This document shows positions 1 to 6,330 of a DNA stretch of 6,330 nt, piece by piece. The stretch is from Armatimonadota bacterium (lineage in GTDB: Bacteria; Armatimonadota; Fimbriimonadia; Fimbriimonadales; Fimbriimonadaceae): assembly GCA_003516955.1 (NCBI GenBank), contig DPBN01000106.1:1-6330 (forward strand), in the 5' to 3' direction. The translations under genes were made by a program, and so were the position numbers. Each line of letters begins with the position of its first letter. The first letter of the stretch is position 1. Under the pieces are notes generated by a model. The model saw only the letters and a program-made list of their open reading frames with translations. It was not told where the DNA came from and ran no database searches.

Positions 1-3000
1 CCCGCCGCGAAGAACGCGTCCAGGTCCTGCCGGAGGCCGGCCAGTTGGCGCAGGGTTCCGAGGTCGGCGCTGACCACCGCGATGCGCTTGGCTGCCGGGC
101 GGATGGCGTCCGCCACCGTTCGCGCCTCGGTGAACGCGACGCCCGTCGCCGACAGAGCCTTGCGGAGCTGCTCGTTCGGCCCAGCGTAGGCGACTACGGG
201 CACCGCGGCCTTGCGGTACGAAGCCGCATGCAGCAGCAGGTTCGCCAGCAGCCGGTTGGCCGGAGCCTGGCCCAAGTTCGCCCCCACCTTCAGCTGGCAC
301 ACCAGCATCAGGCTCTCGCCCACCGGAACCTCGAGAAGCGGGCTGTACCGAAGCCGCTCGTGGGCCTGCACCAACGATCGCGCACCCTGCGTCGGTTTGG
401 CGTAGGCGCGTTCGAAGCTCCAACCATCCGCGGGCCATGCGGTCAAGTCGGAGTCTCGGAGGCCCTGGAGGACCGGATGCGTCGGGTTCTCCACAAAGGC
501 GAAGGCGCCCCTCCGGTCGGTCGACTCCACCGGAACCGGAAGACCTTGGACCCTCAACGGATGGCTCTGCTCCAGCACGACGACGCGCACTCCCGACAGG
601 GCGAGCGCCGCCAGATCCGGGCGCACGCTGGAGGCATCGTCCAACGCGTCGGGACCAACGAGAAGCACGCGCACGCCCGCCGGAACCTTCGGACCCTGGA
701 CAGGGACCGGCTCCAGGCCCCGCGCGCGGATCCATCCCAGGACCCTGCCCGACGGGTCCCAGACCGCCAACGTGCCCTTGGGAAACGCGGACCGAAGCTT
801 CGGATCGAGCAGCGAGGACGGTGGGAACACGGAGAACGCCTTGCGGTCCTCGAACACCGTCTGCCCGCCGGCCTTCAGGCGCAGCAGCCACTGTCCCTCC
901 GCTCGCTCCGCCGTCTTCGGGGCGGCCCACTCGACCTTCAGGGTCTCGAATGACCCCGGCGCCACCTTCAGCTCCCTCGACGTCCGCTCCAGCACCTTTC
1001 CGGCAAGGGAGAGCTCCGTCTCGAGCACCATGGGGTCGGGATGCCGCGAGTCGTTGAACACCCGCAGCGTCCTGGCGACCCTTTGGCCGGAGCCGAACGA
1101 CCAGTCTTGCTCACGGCAGAACACGGCCCGCTCGGCGTTGGGAATGTACTTGCCGAACTGCGCCCCCTCGTCGCCGACCCAGAAGTGCCAGAACGCGAAG
1201 TGGTCTCCCCACCGGTAGCCCTCCGTGAGCATCCGCTGCACCAGAGCGACGCCCTTCTGCGACGCCGCCTTGCCACCGAAGGCCTCCTCGCCCTGGATCC
1301 AGGCATAGTCGGCGGGGTTGATCCCGGCCGCGAAGAAGTCCTCCCCGAGGTACCGCGGGCGCTTCTGGTCCCACTGCCAGCGTCCGCGGCCGCCTCCCGT
1401 TGGAAACGCCCCGTAGGCGAGCGCGGGGTACTGGCTCGGATTGTTCGTGTACACGTAGTGGTCCCCGTGGACCGGGAAGGAGTTGTCCTTGGCCGCGCCG
1501 CCTCCGTCCACCATCCAGAGTCTGGTCGGATCAGCGCGCCGAACGGCCTCGCCGACGCGGAGAACCTCCCGCTCGAACTCGTCCATCAGCCCGCCGTACA
1601 GGTTGATGCAGTTGATGTAGAGCCACTCGTTCTCGAGCGACCAGACGTGGATCGAGGCGTGGTTGCGCTCCGCTCGCACCTGGCCGACCATCTGGTCCAG
1701 CCAGTTGCGCATCAGCTCCATCTTGATCTCCGAGCCGTACTGCTTCCGCAGGTCGGGGTCGTTCTCCACCGCCATGTAGCCGATGACCTCGCCGTCGAGG
1801 ATGCCGCTGCGCCGAACCACGACGCCGTTGCGGTCGAACCAGCGCAGAGCCTCCTCGATCGGCATCCCCTTCCACCGGTACCCGCCGTTCTGGGCGATCC
1901 CTGCCAGGCGCATGAACCTCTGCCCCGACTTGCGGTAGTTCGCCAGCCACTGCTCGGGGGTGTCCCCTTGGGTGAGCTCCGCCCACCCTCTCCACCGCAC
2001 GCCGTTGAGGTACCAGTGGGTGCCCTTCACGGTCCATTCCCGGAAGCCGAATTCGGTGTCCACCCGATCCACCGGCTGGCCGTTCTGCAGCACCGTCGTG
2101 CGCAGCACGACCATCTGCGGGTCGTCGGGCCACCAGAGCCGGGGCTTCTCCCATCGCCCGGCCACGACGGCCCGCCCGCTCTCGTCCGTGGACGCGACGC
2201 CCAGCGCGGCGAGGATCTGGCCGGAGTTCGGATCCAGCACGTCGCAACGCACTTGCGCCGGGCCGCCACGGACGGTCACCTCCGCCTCGACAGCGCCCTC
2301 CGACACCTTGGGCTGGACGAACACGTCCTCGGCGTAGGCCGAGCCGGACAGCGTGAGCAGCGGCGTCTCCAGGATGCCGGAATAGAACGAGTTCCAAATC
2401 GGGTAGGCGAGGTCTTGGAAGCCCCCCTTCGCCACGTCGAGCGGAAGGTTGAACCTCCTCCGCAGCTTCATCGGGTCCTTCGGGTTGGCGGAGTAGCCGT
2501 ACCACGCGTCGCGGATGCCGACGAGCAGCTCGTTGACCCCCGGTCGCGCGGCCTTCGACACGTCCACCTGGAACGGCACGAACGGGTCCCTCGAGAACCC
2601 GCACAGCTGGCCGTTCACTACGACCGTGGTATTCAGGTTGTTCAGCGGGAAGCGCAGCACCACAGAGCCTCCCGAGAAGCCCTCCGGCAACCGGAACCGC
2701 GTCCTGTACCAAAGACGGTGGGCGAACATCAGGTCGGGACGAGAGACGTTCCGGTCGCTCGGAACGGGGATTGCGGACCAGAACGCGTCTTGGGGCAGTT
2801 CCCGCATCGGTTCGGCCACGGGGCCCGGGAGCTGCTCGTCCGCGCGGGCGACCTCCCAGAGTCCCTCGAGCTTGGCGACGGATCGCTCGCCCGGCCGGGG
2901 CGCGGCGACCTCGAACACGGTCTGCGCGGCCTTCCGGTCCTCGTCGCTCGGTGCTGCCTCGCCCGGCTTCCAAGGACCGTTCGGCCGGAACGGACCGGGG

Positions 3001-3527
3001 GTGACCACCAGCGCGTCCAGCGCGAAGAGCAGACCCTGGTTCTCGCCGCGCTCGTTCTTCCGGTGCTGCACCTCGAACTCGATCCGGTGTCGCCCCGCGC
3101 CCAGCTCGGCCTCGCCCAGCTTGAGCCACGCGACCTCCACCCAGCGATCGATCGGCATCAGGTCGGTGGTCAGCACCTCGGGCGAGACCTCGTTCCACGG
3201 TCCTCCGTCCAGCCTCCATCGGAACGGCGAGCGGACGAACTCGTAGCCGATCCGCGCCCACACCTCGTTGCCCCCCGCCGCGGGGGCGTCGAACTCGTAG
3301 CGCACCGTCGCCGGCGCGGCGTTGCGATCGTCGGTCGAGATCTGCGCCCACTGGCGGCCAGAAAGCACGTCGCGATTGCCCCACCCGGCGACCAGGGGCT
3401 TCACGGAGGCCTCGGCGAAGGCCTCTCCCTCGACCCAGGCCGCGGGGGGCGACTGCAGCATCAGGGCCGACCCGGCGAGGGCGACCGGCAGAAGGCACGG
3501 CAGGAACCTGGGCGGAAGAAGCCTCAT
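1..3527 (-). CDS. Large exported GH2 glycoside hydrolase, 3' end missing
   Basis: The reading frame is unbroken from ATG at 3527 to the left edge: 1175 codons with no stop, so the C-terminus is missing. Residues 1-30 look like a Sec signal peptide (arginines, then a hydrophobic run near 11-24). The mature part opens with WVEGEAFAEAS, like the start of carbohydrate-binding beta-sandwich modules, and this module runs to about 185. A GH2 sugar-binding jelly roll follows (about 218-390; LEGLWEV, LWYRTRF, then VVVNGQLCGF). Next come an Ig-like linker domain (about 395-510; RLWWPDDPQ, then FGFREW) and the TIM barrel. The likely acid/base is E634 in WSLENEW and the likely nucleophile is E729 in YLGEDFF; their spacing fits GH2. 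A second Ig-like region lies near 810-895, then a GATase-like alpha/beta region from about 908. The protein probably hydrolyses beta-linked sugars outside the cytoplasm. Substrate (galactoside, mannoside, glucuronide) cannot be read from sequence. No Shine-Dalgarno precedes the ATG. Confidence 0.9.
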   Translation of the reverse strand, partial: MRLLPPRFLPCLLPVALAGSALMLQSPPAAWVEGEAFAEASVKPLVAGWGNRDVLSGRQWAQISTDDRNAAPATVRYEFDAPAAGGNEVWARIGYEFVRSPFRWRLDGGPWNEVSPEVLTTDLMPIDRWVEVAWLKLGEAELGAGRHRIEFEVQHRKNERGENQGLLFALDALVVTPGPFRPNGPWKPGEAAPSDEDRKAAQTVFEVAAPRPGERSVAKLEGLWEVARADEQLPGPVAEPMRELPQDAFWSAIPVPSDRNVSRPDLMFAHRLWYRTRFRLPEGFSGGSVVLRFPLNNLNTTVVVNGQLCGFSRDPFVPFQVDVSKAARPGVNELLVGIRDAWYGYSANPKDPMKLRRRFNLPLDVAKGGFQDLAYPIWNSFYSGILETPLLTLSGSAYAEDVFVQPKVSEGAVEAEVTVRGGPAQVRCDVLDPNSGQILAALGVASTDESGRAVVAGRWEKPRLWWPDDPQMVVLRTTVLQNGQPVDRVDTEFGFREWTVKGTHWYLNGVRWRGWAELTQGDTPEQWLANYRKSGQRFMRLAGIAQNGGYRWKGMPIEEALRWFDRNGVVVRRSGILDGEVIGYMAVENDPDLRKQYGSEIKMELMRNWLDQMVGQVRAERNHASIHVWSLENEWLYINCINLYGGLMDEFEREVLRVGEAVRRADPTRLWMVDGGGAAKDNSFPVHGDHYVYTNNPSQYPALAYGAFPTGGGRGRWQWDQKRPRYLGEDFFAAGINPADYAWIQGEEAFGGKAASQKGVALVQRMLTEGYRWGDHFAFWHFWVGDEGAQFGKYIPNAERAVFCREQDWSFGSGQRVARTLRVFNDSRHPDPMVLETELSLAGKVLERTSRELKVAPGSFETLKVEWAAPKTAERAEGQWLLRLKAGGQTVFEDRKAFSVFPPSSLLDPKLRSAFPKGTLAVWDPSGRVLGWIRARGLEPVPVQGPKVPAGVRVLLVGPDALDDASSVRPDLAALALSGVRVVVLEQSHPLRVQGLPVPVESTDRRGAFAFVENPTHPVLQGLRDSDLTAWPADGWSFERAYAKPTQGARSLVQAHERLRYSPLLEVPVGESLMLVCQLKVGANLGQAPANRLLANLLLHAASYRKAAVPVVAYAGPNEQLRKALSATGVAFTEARTVADAIRPAAKRIAVVSADLGTLRQLAGLRQDLDAFFAA

Positions 3528-3533
3528 GCCGGC

Positions 3534-3539
3534 AGTATA
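3534..3539 (-). promoter_or_regulatory. Probable -10 box of the GH2 gene (leaderless)
   Basis: On the minus strand TATACT (one mismatch to TATAAT) lies exactly 6 nt before the GH2 ATG. Transcription would therefore begin at or next to the start codon, giving a leaderless mRNA, in keeping with the lack of a Shine-Dalgarno sequence. No good -35 box is seen at 16-18 bp spacing. Inferred from motif and position only. Confidence 0.5.
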
Positions 3540-3585
3540 CGCGTTCACACGGCCGCATGGGTCACCGTTTGGCACCGCCTCTGGG

Positions 3586-3591
3586 TAAGTT
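3586..3591 (+). promoter_or_regulatory. Possible -10 box of the URO-D-like gene
   Basis: TAAGTT fits the loose TANNNT pattern and lies 6 nt before the GTG start, the same geometry as the box of the divergent GH2 gene. A TTGGCA resembling a -35 box sits at 3569-3574 but is only 11 bp away, too close for a standard sigma-70 promoter. The GGAG at 3592-3595 has only 2 nt before GTG, which is too short for a normal Shine-Dalgarno. This is a weak call that rests mostly on the shared spacing. Confidence 0.3.
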
Positions 3592-3597
3592 GGAGCT

Positions 3598-4842
3598 GTG
3601 CAAAGCAAGCCCAGCGCCCGCGACCGCCAGATTCTGCGCGACTTGGCCGGTCGGCTCGCCGAGATCGCCGCGCTTCCGATCCAAGAGGAGAAGCGCCGAC
3701 TCTGGAGGAAGCTCAACGCCGTCCAGATGGAGCGGCCGATGGTCATGATCGACCAGGTCTGTTGGAACGAGCTCCAACAGACCGGCGAGCTGGACCTGCT
3801 CTGCGAGGACCCCGAGGCGCGGGGCTACGAGCTCGGTCTGCGCCGAATCCTCTACCAGTGGAACCACTTCCCCGTGGACCGGGTGGTGGAGCCGTACCTC
3901 GACGTGCCCATGGCCATCCACAACACCGGGTTCGGCATCCACGTGCGGGAGGAGACCGCGTCCATCGACCCGACCAGCGACGTGCTGGGCCACATCTACA
4001 AGTGCCAGTTCGAGACCGACGAGGACCTGGAGAAGATCCAGACGCCGAAGGTGTGGCACGACGAGGCCGAGACGCAGCGCCGGCTGGAGTGGGCGCACGA
4101 GGTGTTCGACGGCACCCTGGAGGTTCGGCCGCAGGGCTGCGATCCGTACCTGTCGCTCTGGGATCCGATCAGCACCTGGGTCGGGGTCGAGAACACGCTG
4201 CTCTATCTGGTCGACCGACCGGACTACATGCATCGCCTCGTCGGTCGCATGACCGAGGGCTACCTCTCGATGCTCGACCAACTGGAGGGTCAGGGCCTTC
4301 TCTGCCAGCCCCAGCCGATCATCCACTGCACCGGCGCCTACACCGACGAGCTGCCCAAGGAGGGCTACGACCCGGCTCGGCCGAGGTGCAAGGACATCTG
4401 GATGTTCGGGCTGGCGCAGGTCTTCAGCTCGGTGTCGCCGCAGATGTTCGACGAGTTCGAAGTTGCCTACGCGTCCAGGATCTGCGAGCGGTTCGGGTTG
4501 GTGTACTACGGCTGCTGCGATCCCCTGGACGGGAAGATGGAGCAGGTCCGCAAGATCCCCAACGTCCGCAAGGTGTCCATGTCCCCATGGGTCGACCAAG
4601 AGCGCGGTGCTGAGGAGATCGGGCGGGACTTCGTGTTCTCGCGCAAGCCGAGCCCGGCTCTGCTCGCCGTGGACTCGTTCGACCCGGAGGCGGTCAGGCG
4701 GGACCTGAAGGCCACCCTGGACGTCTGCCGTCGGCACGGGTGCTCCGTGGAGCTGATCCTGAAGGACATCTCCACCATCCGCTACGAGCCGCGGCGTCTG
4801 GACGAATGGGCGCGGGTCGCCATGGAGCTGGTCCAGGCCTGA
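3598..4842 (+). CDS. URO-D-like (MtaA superfamily) protein, not HemE
   Basis: This 414-residue soluble protein has the look of the uroporphyrinogen decarboxylase / cobalamin-dependent methyltransferase (MtaA/CmuA) superfamily, a TIM-barrel fold. It is not heme-pathway HemE: the N-terminal RQAGR-type substrate motif is absent, and the equivalent stretch reads ERPMVMIDQVCWNEL (45-59). Visible marks are DPYLSLWDPIS (182-192), IIHCTG (241-246), YYGCCDPLDGK (303-313), PNVRKVSMSPW (321-331), SRKPSP (348-353) and LKDIST (388-393). H243/C244 and C306/C307 could form a metal site like the zinc-binding His/Cys/Cys set of MtaA, though the exact H-x-C spacing differs. GTG at 3598 is the first possible start, since an in-frame TAA lies at 3586-3588. 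The gene is divergent from the GH2 gene, ends just before a terminator, and has no corrinoid-protein gene in view. Similar proteins occur in carbohydrate loci (recalled, not searched). Reaction unknown. Confidence 0.85.
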   Translation: MQSKPSARDRQILRDLAGRLAEIAALPIQEEKRRLWRKLNAVQMERPMVMIDQVCWNELQQTGELDLLCEDPEARGYELGLRRILYQWNHFPVDRVVEPYLDVPMAIHNTGFGIHVREETASIDPTSDVLGHIYKCQFETDEDLEKIQTPKVWHDEAETQRRLEWAHEVFDGTLEVRPQGCDPYLSLWDPISTWVGVENTLLYLVDRPDYMHRLVGRMTEGYLSMLDQLEGQGLLCQPQPIIHCTGAYTDELPKEGYDPARPRCKDIWMFGLAQVFSSVSPQMFDEFEVAYASRICERFGLVYYGCCDPLDGKMEQVRKIPNVRKVSMSPWVDQERGAEEIGRDFVFSRKPSPALLAVDSFDPEAVRRDLKATLDVCRRHGCSVELILKDISTIRYEPRRLDEWARVAMELVQA

Positions 4843-4869
4843 GCCCCTTTCCTACGGCCTCGCGCGCAC

Positions 4870-4895
4870 AACCCCGCATTTCTGCGGGGTTTTCT
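4870..4895 (+). terminator. Intrinsic terminator after the URO-D-like gene
   Basis: The arms AACCCCGCA (4870-4878) and TGCGGGGTT (4883-4891) pair over 9 bp around a TTTC loop and run into TTTTCT. The hairpin starts 27 bp after the stop codon. It separates the URO-D-like gene from the regulator, so the two are probably separate transcription units. The other strand lacks a U-tract, so it acts only in the plus direction. Confidence 0.9.
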
Positions 4896-4950
4896 GTTGC
4901 TCGGTCCTGGGTCCTCGCAGATTTCCACCGCAGACCTGCCTAATCTGTCG

Positions 4951-4956
4951 TATAGT
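4951..4956 (+). promoter_or_regulatory. Probable -10 box of the regulator gene
   Basis: TATAGT matches TATAAT at five of six positions, in a locally AT-richer stretch just before the operators. Its last base is the first base of operator 1. The expected transcription start (about 4963) would fall in the middle of operator 1, leaving a 5' leader of about 50 nt. No convincing -35 box lies 16-19 bp upstream, as would fit an activated or weak promoter. Confidence 0.5.
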
Positions 4957-4969
4957 GTGTCTAGACACA
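4956..4969 (+). promoter_or_regulatory. Operator 1, perfect 14-bp palindrome
   Basis: TGTGTCTAGACACA is a perfect palindrome. Its core GTCTAGAC matches the GTMTAKAC pattern described for HutC-type GntR regulators and resembles DasR sites (TGGTCTAGACCA). It overlaps the -10 box and the expected transcription start of the adjacent GntR-type regulator gene, the classic position for autorepression. That this regulator binds here is inference from the match and location. Confidence 0.75.
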
Positions 4970-4996
4970 TCCGAGTTGTGACTGATCAAATTCGGA

Positions 4997-5010
4997 TGCA
5001 TCTAGACAAG
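4997..5010 (+). promoter_or_regulatory. Operator 2, degenerate copy
   Basis: TGCATCTAGACAAG matches operator 1 at 10 of 14 positions and keeps the TCTAGACA core. Its centre is 41 bp from that of operator 1, close to four helical turns, so two dimers would sit on the same face of the DNA. It ends 2 bp before the GTG start of the regulator, where a bound protein could also block elongation. Confidence 0.6.
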
Positions 5011-5012
5011 CC

Positions 5013-6113
5013 GTGAACGTCCAGAAGCTCACCCAGAAGGGCGGCCCGAAGCCGGTCCACGTGCAGATCCGGGATGTGATCCTCGATCAGATTCGATCCG
5101 GCGTGCTGCGGCCGGGGGACCGCTTGCCCAGCGAGGTGGAGATCGCCGATCGCTTCGGCGTGAGCCGCATGACGGCCAACAAGTCGATCCTCGCGCTCGT
5201 GCAGGACGGCTGGCTCGTCCGCGAGAAGGGCCGGGGCACCTTCGTCGCCAGCAGCCCGGGCATCGTCGAGGGTCAGGTCTGCCGCGTCGTGGTGCCGGTC
5301 GACTCCATCGGCGCCATCGGCGACGTGTACTTCGGCACGCTGTACTGGACGCTCCAAGAGAGGCTCCAGGAGAAGTCGGTGCGGATCGACCTTCGGCCTT
5401 TCCACAGCGCGCCGCTCGGAGAATCCGGCGAAGCCCCCCCGGCTGGCTACATCGTGATCGACCCGCCGGAGTCTTCGCTGCCGCTGTTCGCCGACCTGAG
5501 GCTCGGCGGACGCCCGGTCGTGCTGCTCGGGTGCTCTTGGAACTACCCCGGTCTGTCCTTCGTAGACAGCGACAACCTGTTGGGCGGTCTGATGGCGGCC
5601 AACCATCTCGCCGACCTCGGCCACCGAGAGCTGATGTTCCTTGGCGGATGCCCCTCCGACTCGAACACCCGGGAGCGTCTCCGCGGCTTCCGCATCGCGC
5701 TTCGAGCGCGCGGCATCGACCTGCCCGAACGCCGGGTAGTCATCATGGACGAGGCCTGGGGCATCGACCCTGGAACCGAGGCTCTGCTGGAGTCGGTCCT
5801 GCTGGGTCCAGGGAGGCCGACGGCCGTGTTCGCCGCCGGCCCGAAGATCGCCTTCGCGCTGCTGGGCATCGTTCACCGCCTCGGCCTGAGGTGCCCCGAG
5901 GATATCTCGATCGTCGCCTACGACGATCCCGACTTCATCCGGCTGGCCTACCCGCCCATGACCACGGTCAGGCAGCCGCTCAACCAGATGGCCTTCCTGG
6001 CCGCCGACATCCTCCTGGAGGCGCTCCGCCTCGGCTCGACCGACAGCCGCCGCCACATCCTCGAACCGGAATTCGTTCTGCGGGGCACGACGACCGTGGC
6101 CCCAAGTTCATAG
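5013..6113 (+). CDS. GntR-type HTH / LacI-type sensor regulator
   Basis: This 366-residue DNA-binding regulator has the AraR-like architecture. A GntR winged helix covers about residues 13-80 ([27 protein letters not shown], then [20 protein letters not shown] and EKGRGTFVA). A LacI/periplasmic-binding-protein-like sugar sensor covers about 90-362 ([69 protein letters not shown]). Such proteins usually repress sugar genes until a sugar binds. One oddity: where LacI-type sensors normally read ND within the 'hand-off' motif, this protein has [12 protein letters not shown] (274-285), so the usual ligand-contacting Asp is absent. GTG at 5013 is the first start after an in-frame TGA (4983-4985) and keeps the whole HTH; no clear Shine-Dalgarno precedes it. 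Two operators upstream suggest autoregulation. The pseudopilin gene follows after 16 bp and is probably co-transcribed. Ligand unknown. Confidence 0.93.
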   Translation: MNVQKLTQKGGPKPVHVQIRDVILDQIRSGVLRPGDRLPSEVEIADRFGVSRMTANKSILALVQDGWLVREKGRGTFVASSPGIVEGQVCRVVVPVDSIGAIGDVYFGTLYWTLQERLQEKSVRIDLRPFHSAPLGESGEAPPAGYIVIDPPESSLPLFADLRLGGRPVVLLGCSWNYPGLSFVDSDNLLGGLMAANHLADLGHRELMFLGGCPSDSNTRERLRGFRIALRARGIDLPERRVVIMDEAWGIDPGTEALLESVLLGPGRPTAVFAAGPKIAFALLGIVHRLGLRCPEDISIVAYDDPDFIRLAYPPMTTVRQPLNQMAFLAADILLEALRLGSTDSRRHILEPEFVLRGTTTVAPSS

Positions 6114-6116
6114 GAG
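6112..6116 (+). promoter_or_regulatory. Shine-Dalgarno of the pseudopilin gene
   Basis: AGGAG overlaps the TAG stop codon of the regulator and lies 13 nt before the pseudopilin ATG, longer than the usual 5-9 nt. It is the only strong ribosome-binding sequence in the window. Its overlap with the upstream stop suggests translational coupling. No promoter is seen in the 16-bp gap. Confidence 0.5.
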
Positions 6117-6129
6117 AAAAGACGAAACC

Positions 6130-6330
6130 ATGAAACGAGCGTTCACCCTCATCGAGCTCCTCGTCGTGATCGCGATCATCGCGATCCTCACCGCCATCCT
6201 GTTCCCGGTCTTCGCCCAAGCCAAGCTCTCGGCCAAGCGAACCCAGGACCTGTCCAACGTCAAGCAGCTCGCCCTTGGCGCCCTGATGTACGCCTCGGAC
6301 AACGACGACACGCTGCTGTCGTTCCCGTAC
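6130..6330 (+). CDS. Type IV pilin-like (pseudopilin) protein, 3' end missing
   Basis: Only the first 67 codons are in the window; the frame is open at the right edge. The protein begins [20 protein letters not shown], a class III (type IV prepilin) signal: a short basic leader, cleavage expected between A4 and F5, the conserved glutamate at mature position 5, then a hydrophobic helix to about residue 28. The next part ([40 protein letters not shown]) is the pattern of the DUF1559 / H-X9-DG pseudopilin family expanded in Armatimonadota, Planctomycetota and Lentisphaerota. Alanine replaces the more usual glycine just before the cleavage site. These proteins would be processed by a prepilin peptidase and anchored at the cytoplasmic membrane or built into a pseudopilus. 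The place directly after a sugar-type regulator suggests a role tied to carbohydrate sensing or uptake, which is inference. The C-terminal H-X9-DG motif cannot be checked here. Confidence 0.9.
   Translation, partial: MKRAFTLIELLVVIAIIAILTAILFPVFAQAKLSAKRTQDLSNVKQLALGALMYASDNDDTLLSFPY

Larger units (their letters stand above)
4956..5010. repeat. Imperfect inverted repeat holding both operators
   Basis: The arms 4956-4974 and 4992-5010 are inverted copies matching at 15 of 19 positions, around a 17-nt spacer. The inner 7 bp (CATCCGA / TCGGATG) and an 8-bp block around the TCTAGA core are exact; the differences are the two outermost bases and two bases between the blocks. As DNA this makes a two-site operator symmetric about one centre. 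In the transcript the part after about 4963 could also fold into a hairpin ahead of the regulator start codon. Confidence 0.7.

Noticed and set aside
1531..3558. A 675-codon minus-strand open frame overlapping the GH2 gene in another frame.
   Set aside because: Its product is Arg/Gly/Ala-rich low-complexity sequence, whereas the overlapping frame from 3527 shows GH2 domains and catalytic residues throughout.
3528..3597. A possible TCTAGACA operator in the divergent GH2/URO-D-like promoter region.
   Set aside because: No TCTAGA core or similar palindrome is there, so direct control of these two genes by the neighbouring regulator is not supported by sequence.
1041..4613. A 1190-codon open frame on the plus strand, antisense to the GH2 gene and continuing out of frame through the URO-D-like gene.
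   Set aside because: It crosses two well-supported genes, its translation is rich in Arg, Pro, Ala, Gly and His with no recognisable domain, and long antisense frames are expected at this G+C content.
3562..4737. A 391-codon minus-strand open frame antisense to the URO-D-like gene.
   Set aside because: It is a mirror of the conserved plus-strand gene with a His/Val/Leu/Arg-biased product and no motif; it would also need to run through the GH2 promoter region.
4903..4934. Short repeats GGTCCT (twice, 7 bp apart) and CGCAGA (twice, 13 bp apart) between the terminator and the regulator promoter.
   Set aside because: They are only six bases each, not palindromic and not found near another promoter in the window, so chance is a sufficient explanation.
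4986..6056. A 356-codon minus-strand open frame antisense to the regulator.
   Set aside because: The plus-strand frame carries full GntR and LacI motifs; the antisense product shows no domain and is a high-G+C shadow.

Overview
The window (about two thirds G+C) holds four protein genes and one well-marked regulatory region. No RNA gene, insertion sequence or CRISPR array is visible. The start of the last gene, a pseudopilin with the pattern [25 protein letters not shown]...[17 protein letters not shown], is of the kind abundant in Armatimonadota (Fimbriimonas/Chthonomonas type). That makes this phylum the best guess for the host. Lentisphaerota and Planctomycetota have related proteins and are not excluded. 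The taxonomic call is inference from remembered family patterns, not from a search.

Layout. Positions 1-3527, minus strand: the first 1175 codons of a very large exported glycoside hydrolase family 2 (GH2) enzyme that runs off the left edge. Positions 3528-3597: a 70-bp divergent promoter region. Positions 3598-4842, plus strand: a 414-residue uroporphyrinogen-decarboxylase-like (URO-D/MtaA superfamily) protein that is not HemE, closed by a strong intrinsic terminator at 4870-4895. Positions 4896-5012: a promoter/operator region with two TCTAGACA-centred sites inside a large imperfect inverted repeat. Positions 5013-6113, plus strand: a regulator with a GntR-type winged helix and a LacI-type sensor domain. 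Position 6130 to the right edge, plus strand: the first 67 codons of a type IV pilin-like (pseudopilin) protein, 16 bp after the regulator and probably co-transcribed with it.

How the parts may work together (inference): the locus looks like a small glycan-use neighbourhood. The exported GH2 enzyme would cleave a polysaccharide or glycoside. The GntR/LacI regulator would sense a released sugar and control itself and the pseudopilin. The URO-D-like protein would carry out an unknown methyl-transfer or decarboxylation step. The most notable signals are the symmetric paired operator, the regulator-pseudopilin pair, the two divergent genes that both look leaderless with a TANNNT box exactly 6 nt before the start codon, and the orphan URO-D-like gene beside a glycosidase.
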